A DNA stretch of 11,701 nucleotides from Seohaeicola_A nanhaiensis (GTDB lineage Bacteria > Pseudomonadota > Alphaproteobacteria > Rhodobacterales > Rhodobacteraceae). The position numbers and the translations under genes were made by a program. The stretch lies in contig NZ_JBHSGI010000022.1 of assembly GCF_042654245.1 (NCBI RefSeq), positions 1-11,701 of the forward strand. The letters run 5' to 3'. The notes below the pieces were generated by a model, which saw only the letters and a list, made by a program, of their open reading frames with translations, searched no databases and was not told the DNA's origin. Shown piece by piece: positions 6,064-11,701 of this stretch. The stretch's first letter is position 1, and each line of letters starts with the position of its first letter.

Positions 6064-7958
6064 TCTGGCTTTCGCTGACGATCCTCGCGCCTTTGGGCGC
6101 GGGCCTGACGACACTTGCGCTCCGGCGCATGCCCGAGGCGATTGCGCTGACCGGTGCGGCCTTGGGCCTTGCCGGGGCGATTGCTCTGTTGGCCGGGGTG
6201 GCGGGCGGTGCGGATGTCACGGCCACCCTGCCCTTCCTGCCGGACCTGCCGATCCGGCTGGTGGCCAACCCGCTGACGGCAACGCTGGCGCTGGTCGTCG
6301 CGACCGTCGCGGCGATGGTCCTGACCTATGCGGCGGGTTACATGTCCCATGACCCCGAGCGCCCCCGCTTTTTCGGCACCATGCTGATGTTCGTGGCCGC
6401 GATGCAGCTTCTGGTGCTGTCGGGGGACTGGATCACCCTGCTGGCCGCGTGGGAGATGATTGGTTTTGCCTCCTACCTTCTGATCGGCTTCTGGCATAGG
6501 CGAAAGGGCGTGCCCGGAGCGGCCATGCGGGCATTCCTCTATACCCGGACGGCCGATCTGGGCCTCTACCTCGCGGCCTTCCTGCTGATCGGTATCGCCG
6601 GAACCTCCGAGATTTCGGCCACGCTTTCCACCACCGGCACCCCGGCGCTGATCGCAGGGCTGCTGCTCTTGTTTGCGGCGATGGGGAAGTCGGCGCAGGT
6701 GCCGATGCAGGACTGGCTGATGCGGGCGATGGCGGGGCCAACGCCGGTGTCTGCCCTGCTCCACTCGGCCACGCTGGTGGCGGCGGGGGCGATCCTGCTG
6801 ATCCGGACCGCGCCGATGCTGCCCGGCGGCGCGCTTCTGGCCATCGGGATTGTCGGCGGGGCGACGGCGGTGATTGCCGGGCTGATGGCACTGGCCGCAA
6901 CAGACCTCAAGCGTCTGCTCGCCGCCTCGACCGCCAGCCAGTACGGGCTGATGCTGATCGCGGTGGGGGCCGGCGCGCCCGTTGCCGCGCTTTTGCATCT
7001 GATCGCGCATGCCGCGATCAAATCGGCACTCTTTCTCGGCGCAGGCGTCTTTCAGCACGACCGCGAGAGCACCGATCTGGACACGCTTGCCGGCGCGGGC
7101 CGCGCCCGGCCCGGCATTTTTGCGGGCTTTGCACTGGCCGCGCTGGCGCTGGCCGGGCTGCCACCGCTCGCCGCCTTCTATTCCAAGGACGCAATCCTCG
7201 CCGCGGCTCTCGATAGCCCCTCTGCCGCGTGGTTTCTGCCGCTGGCCCTTGCTGGGTCGGTGCTGACCGGGGCTTATATGGGCCGGGCATTGAAGGTGCT
7301 GTGGTCCGGCACGCCGGAGAAGCCCCGCGATAAGGTGCCGCTCATGGCCGTCGGCATGGGCGTTCTCGTGATACTCGCCGCGACTCTGGGCTTCGCTTTC
7401 AAACCGCTGGAGGCGATGCTGGGCGCGCATCTGGCCGAGCCCGGCTGGATCGTCCCGGCCATGGGGCTGGCGGTGGGTCTGGCCGGGCTGGCGCTTGGCT
7501 GGCTGCTGGCCCCCGCCCGCCTTCTGGGTCCGCTGCTTGCGCCAGCACGAAACGGCTTCCCGCTCGCAGGTGGCATGGACGCCCTCGTGGTCCGCCCGAC
7601 GCTGGCCCTGGCACGGCTCTGCGACCGCCTGGATGCCTGGATCATCCGCCGTGTCGTGCTGGGCGGCATCGTCGCAGGTACACAAGCATTGTCACGCCGG
7701 ATCGAACGCGCCGAAGACAGTCTTCTGGCGCTGCTCAACGCGGTGGGCAGGCTCAACCTGTCCCTCGGGCTGGCCAGCCTGCGTTTTGACCGCGACACCA
7801 TCGATCGTGCGATCTTTGGCCTTGTCGATCGCACAATCGCCCTCGGCACCCGCGCCCGCCGTCTGCAAAGCGGCCTTATCCACCGCGAAATGGCGCTGAC
7901 CGTCGCCGGAATCGCTCTCGTCACCGGCGTACTCCTCGCCGCCCCGTTCTACTTCTGA
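6060..7958 (+). CDS. nuoL: NuoL-like proton-pumping antiporter subunit
   Basis: This is a 632-residue polytopic protein starting at GTG 6060, which overlaps the nuoK stop by four bases. It belongs to the proton-conducting antiporter-like family. The key residues are kept: E132 in WEMIGFASYLLIGFW, K210 in AAMGKSAQVPMQDWL, the PTPVSALLHSATLV segment with its His, K321 in HAAIKSALFLGAG and K376 in FYSKDAIL. The normally conserved P.H.WLPDAM reads PMQDWLMRAM, a local deviation near the central lysine. The C-terminal ~100 residues include a long amphipathic stretch ending in RRLQSGLIHREMALTV and a last helix, matching the lateral helix HL of NuoL that runs along the membrane arm. NuoL is the distal subunit of the arm, so the arm appears complete. 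Confidence 0.94.
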   Translation: MIWLSLTILAPLGAGLTTLALRRMPEAIALTGAALGLAGAIALLAGVAGGADVTATLPFLPDLPIRLVANPLTATLALVVATVAAMVLTYAAGYMSHDPERPRFFGTMLMFVAAMQLLVLSGDWITLLAAWEMIGFASYLLIGFWHRRKGVPGAAMRAFLYTRTADLGLYLAAFLLIGIAGTSEISATLSTTGTPALIAGLLLLFAAMGKSAQVPMQDWLMRAMAGPTPVSALLHSATLVAAGAILLIRTAPMLPGGALLAIGIVGGATAVIAGLMALAATDLKRLLAASTASQYGLMLIAVGAGAPVAALLHLIAHAAIKSALFLGAGVFQHDRESTDLDTLAGAGRARPGIFAGFALAALALAGLPPLAAFYSKDAILAAALDSPSAAWFLPLALAGSVLTGAYMGRALKVLWSGTPEKPRDKVPLMAVGMGVLVILAATLGFAFKPLEAMLGAHLAEPGWIVPAMGLAVGLAGLALGWLLAPARLLGPLLAPARNGFPLAGGMDALVVRPTLALARLCDRLDAWIIRRVVLGGIVAGTQALSRRIERAEDSLLALLNAVGRLNLSLGLASLRFDRDTIDRAIFGLVDRTIALGTRARRLQSGLIHREMALTVAGIALVTGVLLAAPFYF

Positions 7959-7969
7959 GGATCGCGCCC

Positions 7970-9430
7970 ATGCCGCTTCTGACCATTGCCACCTTCCTGC
8001 CCATCCTTGCCGGTCTCGCGCTCATGGCGCTGCCCGACCGGTCCACGCGAACGGCACATGCGGTGTCCATCGCCGCCACGGGGGCCGTGTTCCTGATCAC
8101 ACTGGCAATCTGGGCGCGCGGCATCGTGGCCGGAGACTTCGCCCAGGTCGAGGAAATCGCCTGGATCCCCGCCATCGGCGCGGCCTACCGGCTGGGCGTG
8201 GACGGATTGAGCCTGCCTCTGGTGCTGCTGACCTCGCTTCTGTTTTTCCTGTCGGCGTTGTATTCGGCGCGGATCGGGGAGCGGGCGGCCTCCTATGTGG
8301 TGCTCATGCTGATGCTGGAAACCGCCTCGCTCGGCACGTTCATGGCGCTTGACGGCCTGCTCTTCTACGTCTTCTTCGAGGTCTCGCTGGTCGGCATGTA
8401 CTTCATGATCGCAGGCTGGGGCTATGAAGAGCGTCAGCGGGCCGCACTCATGTTCTTTCTCTACACGCTTCTGGGCTCGCTGCCGCTCCTGCTGGCGATC
8501 ATCGGGCTTTACCTCGGATCGGGCACCTTCGACATGCGTGTCTGGGTCGAGGGCACCGCACTGGGCGGGCTTCCTGCCATGCTGGCGCTGATCGCGATGC
8601 TCGTGACCTTCGCGGTCAAGATCCCGGCCTTCCCGGTCCACACCTGGCTTCCGGCGGCGCATGTGCAGGCGCCCACGGCGGGCAGCGTGATCCTGGCCGG
8701 CGTGATGCTGAAATTCGGTACCTACGGGCTTGTGCGCTTTGCCTACCAGATGACGCCCGAGGCCTTCGCACAGGCCGGACAGGTGATCCTCGCCTTCGGG
8801 GTGGTCAGCGCGCTATACGGGGCCTTCGCGGCACTGGCGCAGAGCGACCTGAAAAAGATGATCGCCTACACGTCCGTTAACCATATGGGGTACGTGGTGA
8901 TGGGCGTCGCCATTGCTGCACTGGCGACAGAGCCGCGCATCCGGACCATCGCATTGGATGGCGCAACCCTGCAAATGGTCAGCCACGGTCTGGTCACGGG
9001 CGCGCTCTTTTTCCTTGTGGGGATGTTGCAGGACCGGGCCCATACCCGCGGAATCGGCGATTTCGGCGGGCTGCTGGGCCGTGTGCCGTGGCTTGGCTGG
9101 GCCTTCATCCTGTCGGCTTTCGCCTCTCTCGGGCTGCCGGGGCTCGCACACTTCCCGGCCGAATTCCAGATCTTCCTTGCCACGCTGAACGGCATGCCCT
9201 GGGGGTTGATCGCGATCCTGGCCATCGTGATCACCGCAGCACTCTACCTGCGCGCCATCGCCGGCGTCTTCCTGGGCGAGATGAACGACAAATGGGCCGA
9301 CATGCCGGATCTGGATAGGCGTGAAAAGCTAGTGATCCTGCCGCTTCTCGTCCTGACCGTTCTGATCGGTGTCGCGCCCGGCTGGCTGATTGACATGATC
9401 CACACCACTATGATGGGCCTCGGCAACTGA
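7970..9430 (+). CDS. nuoM: NuoM-like proton-pumping antiporter subunit
   Basis: This is a 486-residue polytopic protein of normal NuoM length. Its hallmarks are E137 in FYVFFEVSLVGMYFMIAGWG, FFLYTLLGSLPLLL, K217 in FAVKIPAFPVHTWLP, HVQAPTAGSVILAGVMLKFG, SDLKKMIAYTSVNHMGYVVM, and LQMVSHGLVTGALFFLVGML followed by DRAHTRGI. The usual WLPDAH is WLPAAH (residues 226-231), losing an aspartate next to the central lysine helix; the other main charged residues remain. The start has GAGG at 7956-7959 upstream, and this is the only gene in the operon separated from its predecessor by a real gap (11 bases). Its stop shares one base with the ATG of the nuoN-like gene. It should form one complete proton half-channel pair in the membrane arm. 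Confidence 0.94.
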   Translation: MPLLTIATFLPILAGLALMALPDRSTRTAHAVSIAATGAVFLITLAIWARGIVAGDFAQVEEIAWIPAIGAAYRLGVDGLSLPLVLLTSLLFFLSALYSARIGERAASYVVLMLMLETASLGTFMALDGLLFYVFFEVSLVGMYFMIAGWGYEERQRAALMFFLYTLLGSLPLLLAIIGLYLGSGTFDMRVWVEGTALGGLPAMLALIAMLVTFAVKIPAFPVHTWLPAAHVQAPTAGSVILAGVMLKFGTYGLVRFAYQMTPEAFAQAGQVILAFGVVSALYGAFAALAQSDLKKMIAYTSVNHMGYVVMGVAIAALATEPRIRTIALDGATLQMVSHGLVTGALFFLVGMLQDRAHTRGIGDFGGLLGRVPWLGWAFILSAFASLGLPGLAHFPAEFQIFLATLNGMPWGLIAILAIVITAALYLRAIAGVFLGEMNDKWADMPDLDRREKLVILPLLVLTVLIGVAPGWLIDMIHTTMMGLGN

Positions 9431-10797
9431 TGGAGATGGGCCGCGATCTTGCCCTTCTGGCGCCGGAGCTGACGCTGGCCGCCGCGGCGATGCTGATGAT
9501 CGTTGCGGAGATGTTTCGCGCGGCGCGGCTGGTGCTGGCCATCGGGCTGGCCGGGCTTGCGGCGGCGACGATCCTGACGCTGCCGATGCTGAGCGTCGAC
9601 GCCACCGTCTTCGGCGGCACCTACCGGATCGACCTGATTTCGGGCTGGGCCAAGCTGATCCTGCTGCCCGGCACCGCACTGTCCCTGCTGCTGGTCCGGG
9701 CCGAGATTGCTGGCCGCCGGCGCGAGGGCAGCGTTCAATCCCTCGTCGTGCTGGTGACCCTCGGCGCGCTGATGCTGTCGGGGGCGGGCGACATGATGGT
9801 GGTGGTGATCGGTGTCGTGCTCACCGGTCTGGGCTCTTTTGCGCTTGTGGCCTGGCCGCGCGACGATGCGGCCACCGAAGCGGCGATGAAATACCTCGTC
9901 TTCGGGGCGGTCACCGGATCGGTGATGATCTACGGGCTGACCTTCTGGTTAGGGGGCTCCGGTTCGACGCTGTTTTCGAAACTTGGCCAGTTGCAGGGCC
10001 AGACACTTGTGATCATCACCGGGCTGATCGCCATCATCGTCGGTCTGGGTTACAAGGGAGCTCTGGTGCCGTTCCATTTCTGGGCACCGGACGCCTATCA
10101 GGGGGCGCCCGTCTCGATCGCGGCCTACCTGTCCGTCATCACCAAGGCGGCCGCCTTTTTCGCCTTCGCACAGGTCCTGCGCGACCTGCCCCGTGACGGT
10201 GGCTGGCCTCTGGCACTGGCGGTGATCGCGGCGGCGACAATGACCTATGGCTATCTCGCCGCACTGGTGCAGACCTACCTTGTGCGCCTCATCGCTTATT
10301 CCTCGGTGGCACAGTCGGGATATTTCCTGATGGGCGTCGTGGCCCTTGGGGCCAGCGGCTTTGCCGTTCCGGGCATTCTGGTCTTTGCCGCCGCCTACGT
10401 GGCGATGAACCTCGGCGCCTTTGCGGTTGTCCTGCTGGCCGGGCGCAATCTGGGCGATCTTGAAGGCTTTGGTCGCACCCATCCGTGGCTCGGCGCGGCG
10501 ATGGTGGTGTTCCTGCTGTCACTGACCGGCATCCCGCCGCTTTTCGGTTTCGTGGGCAAGTTCTACCTGCTCTCGGCAGCGGTCGAGGCCGGGTATCTGT
10601 GGCTTGCGATCATCGGCATCCTGAACTCGGTGCTGGCGCTCGGGGTTTATCTGCGGCTGGTGGTGCCGATGTATCGAACTTCTTCGACAGAGCACCCATC
10701 AGAGGTGGGCGCTGTTCTGGCCCAAGGAACAGTCGTAGTCACCGTGCTTGTCACGCTTCTTACGGGGCTCGCGGCCGGGATCCTGCCCGGGCCGTAG
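9430..10797 (+). CDS. nuoN: NuoN-like antiporter subunit lacking the key glutamate
   Basis: This is a 455-residue polytopic protein of roughly normal NuoN length. Recognisable segments are AAMKYLVFGAVTGSVMIYGL (family EAalKYfllGa), K209 in GLGYKGALVPFHFWAPDAYQ, K239 in YLSVITKAAAFFAF, VRLIAYSSVAQSGYFLMG and K377 in LFGFVGKFYLLSAA. The central lysines are therefore kept. However, the fifth-helix motif G-(I/V)-E-L-x-S-L of the family reads G-V-V-L-T-G-L at 128-134, so the glutamate that pairs with the TM7 lysine (equivalent to E133 in E. coli NuoN) is valine 130. NuoN lies next to NuoK and NuoJ, so the change sits at the end of the arm nearest the altered subunits. It is the last gene of the operon; the hairpin at 10881-10901 may follow its transcript. 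Confidence 0.93.
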   Translation: MEMGRDLALLAPELTLAAAAMLMIVAEMFRAARLVLAIGLAGLAAATILTLPMLSVDATVFGGTYRIDLISGWAKLILLPGTALSLLLVRAEIAGRRREGSVQSLVVLVTLGALMLSGAGDMMVVVIGVVLTGLGSFALVAWPRDDAATEAAMKYLVFGAVTGSVMIYGLTFWLGGSGSTLFSKLGQLQGQTLVIITGLIAIIVGLGYKGALVPFHFWAPDAYQGAPVSIAAYLSVITKAAAFFAFAQVLRDLPRDGGWPLALAVIAAATMTYGYLAALVQTYLVRLIAYSSVAQSGYFLMGVVALGASGFAVPGILVFAAAYVAMNLGAFAVVLLAGRNLGDLEGFGRTHPWLGAAMVVFLLSLTGIPPLFGFVGKFYLLSAAVEAGYLWLAIIGILNSVLALGVYLRLVVPMYRTSSTEHPSEVGAVLAQGTVVVTVLVTLLTGLAAGILPGP

Positions 10798-11070
10798 ACC
10801 AGACATCGGCATGGATTTGAAGGTGACCGGGCCAGCCCGCCGGTTTGAGACGCGTTCAAGCGAAGAGCATCGGACATTCGCGCGCGCACTTTTTGCGCGC
10901 GATGATGTAGATGAGGTGCTGGGTCCCGAGACCGGCAAGCAGGCAAAAAAATCTACGCATAAAACACGAACAGGGTATCGACCACTGCCACAATCGTCAG
11001 CGCGCATCATCGCTTGTGTCGCGTTGCCCTTTAATCTGAGACGCGACGCGTTTGGCGACAATTTTTGCCC
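10798..11070. other. intergenic region between convergent nuoN-like and tniQ-like genes
   Basis: These 273 bases separate two genes that face each other. Open frames run through on both strands, but none has a ribosome binding site or a protein I recognise. The region holds the hairpin at 10881-10901, a weaker inverted repeat (GTCGCGT at 11018-11024 with ACGCGAC at 11041-11047) and AT-rich patches near 10945-10970 and 11061-11076. I see no RNA gene here. Confidence 0.5.
10881..10901. terminator. GC hairpin, possible bidirectional transcript end
   Basis: CGCGCGCA at 10881-10888 and TGCGCGCG at 10894-10901 form a perfect 8-bp stem around a CTTTT loop. It lies 84 bases after the nuoN-like stop and between convergent genes, the right place for a shared terminator. 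No run of T follows on either strand, so it is not a canonical Rho-independent terminator. Confidence 0.3.
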
Positions 11071-11622
11071 TTAATTGTGAGATACGGCTGTCATGGGGCC
11101 CCTGTTTCTCGCGCACCTTTGCGCGATGTGATCAACCGCGGCAAGCAATCGAGGCTCCTTCTCGAAGGCGCGCAAGAGAGCAACCCTTGCATAGTCGTCG
11201 ATGCTTTTGCTGACGATGGCTGCCTTAGCCAAGGGATGAGATCGAGCGGCGGCGATTGCGGCGAGGCAGAACAGCCTAACTTCCGATCTGGGGTTCTGGA
11301 CAGCGAACGACGGATCCCCGCGGAAGGTTTTGAGTGACATGGCAAAGGTGACTGCGCGCATTGCGCGCCGAAGTTGCTTGGGGCCGCGCGAGCGCGCGAC
11401 GCACTCAAGCATCTCTGCCCCGCGGCGCGCTCGGTATATCAGTTTTCCAGATATTTGTTCCTCACGGAGTTTGCCAAGGGTCTGCACAAGTCTCGTCCCG
11501 CAAACTTGGCAGTCAAATGCCCAGGCCCGCCTCCAATGCCTGAGCGAAAGACCCTCTCTGGCGCATTGCATGCAATGCTGGAATGGCATCTGAGCCGTCA
11601 GCGAGGCTTCTCGTAGCGTCAT
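11071..11622 (-). CDS. TniQ-like zinc-ribbon protein, probably 5'-truncated
   Basis: This is a 183-residue reading frame. Near its start it carries two CxxC pairs, C17/C20 in HCMQCARE and C38/C41 in AWAFDCQVCGTRLV, flanked by LRHWRRAWAF. This layout resembles the TniQ family, whose N-terminal half has a zinc ribbon and which selects targets for Tn7/Tn5053-type transposition. The rest is Arg/Ala-rich and helical, with no catalytic motif. The reading frame stays open upstream for about 19 codons to a TAG at 11682-11680, there is no ribosome binding site before the ATG at 11622, and TniQ proteins usually have roughly another hundred residues before the ribbon. I therefore think the 5' part has been lost or frameshifted, or lies in another frame past the window edge. 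No transposase or helper ATPase gene is visible, so it may be a lone domesticated or dying copy. The TniQ assignment is moderate. Confidence 0.5.
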   Translation of the reverse strand: MTLREASLTAQMPFQHCMQCAREGLSLRHWRRAWAFDCQVCGTRLVQTLGKLREEQISGKLIYRARRGAEMLECVARSRGPKQLRRAMRAVTFAMSLKTFRGDPSFAVQNPRSEVRLFCLAAIAAARSHPLAKAAIVSKSIDDYARVALLRAFEKEPRLLAAVDHIAQRCARNRGPMTAVSHN

Positions 11623-11701
11623 TGCCGGAAAGGTGTAACGGCCCGATTGAGGCCGCCTGCCTGACGAAGGCAGCGCGAGCTAAGACACGTGCATAAAGAC
11701 G

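Larger units (their letters stand above)
1508..10797 (+). other. complex I-like membrane-module operon with metal-binding fusion
   Basis: Eight genes in one orientation are arranged as nuoA-like, NuoB/metal-binding/NuoD fusion, nuoH-, nuoJ-, nuoK-, nuoL-, nuoM- and nuoN-like. Junctions overlap by ATGA (1867, 4341, 5237, 5752), GTGA (6060) and TGATG (9430), with one 11-base gap before the nuoM-like gene. This indicates one translationally coupled transcript. The order is the canonical bacterial nuo order with C, E, F, G and I missing and B and D merged. All frames are open and full length, so this is a maintained system rather than decaying debris. Without NuoEFG, NuoI and the N2 cluster there is no electron path from NADH or ferredoxin to quinone within this operon. 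A second, ordinary nuo operon elsewhere in the genome would be expected. Confidence 0.85.

Noticed and set aside
1508..10797. Ordinary respiratory NADH:quinone oxidoreductase or an Mrp antiporter operon
   Set aside because: NADH, flavin and iron-sulfur subunits are absent and the NuoB/D remnants lack cofactor residues. Presence of NuoA, H, J and NuoB/D relics excludes Mrp.
11017..11060. Inverted TGTCGC pair (11017-11022 and GCGACA at 11055-11060) as a transposon end
   Set aside because: Six-base matches are expected by chance in GC-rich DNA, and no multiple binding-site array or target duplication was seen.
10748..11074. Plus-strand 108-codon frame and minus-strand frames after nuoN
   Set aside because: The plus frame begins inside nuoN, has no ribosome binding site at internal ATGs and no recognisable domain; the minus-strand frames are low-complexity Ser/Arg/Thr.

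Overview
The window looks like an alphaproteobacterial chromosome segment, most likely Rhodobacterales. It is GC-rich, its genes overlap by 1-4 bases, and its complex I subunits resemble alphaproteobacterial ones. This placement is a judgement from composition and protein style; no database search was possible.

Layout. (1) On the minus strand at 123-1157 lie an ECF-type sigma factor with a Cys-rich C-terminal tail and, just downstream of it, a small sigma-region-4-like gene interrupted by an in-frame TGA. (2) A 350-base divergent intergenic region (1158-1507) carries a 12-bp perfect palindrome. (3) An eight-gene, tightly coupled plus-strand operon at 1508-10797 encodes homologues of the complex I membrane subunits in canonical nuo order: A, [fusion], H, J, K, L, M, N. 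(4) About 270 bases contain a GC hairpin and no convincing gene. (5) A minus-strand TniQ-like zinc-ribbon gene, probably truncated at its 5' end, closes the window.

The operon is the main point of interest. It has no nuoC, nuoE, nuoF, nuoG or nuoI. The position where nuoB, nuoC and nuoD should sit holds one 825-residue protein. Its N-terminus is NuoB-like but lacks the iron-sulfur cysteines. Its middle has five CPMHP...CPKCGM heavy-metal-binding motifs plus very His-rich linkers, including 15 consecutive Gly-His-Glu units. Its C-terminus is NuoD-like but lacks the quinone-site His motif. Quinone-channel carboxylates in NuoH, the third-helix motif of NuoJ and the key Glu of NuoN are also changed, while the charged residues of NuoK, NuoL and NuoM are largely kept.

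The reading I favour is a complex I-derived, electron-transfer-dead membrane machine. Its cytoplasmic redox and quinone module would have been replaced by a metal-binding module, so that metal binding or delivery, rather than NADH or quinone chemistry, is coupled to or gates ion movement through the antiporter-like subunits. The Cys-rich sigma factor next door may connect it to metal or redox stress. I do not recognise this as a described system. Function, metal identity and regulation are all inference.
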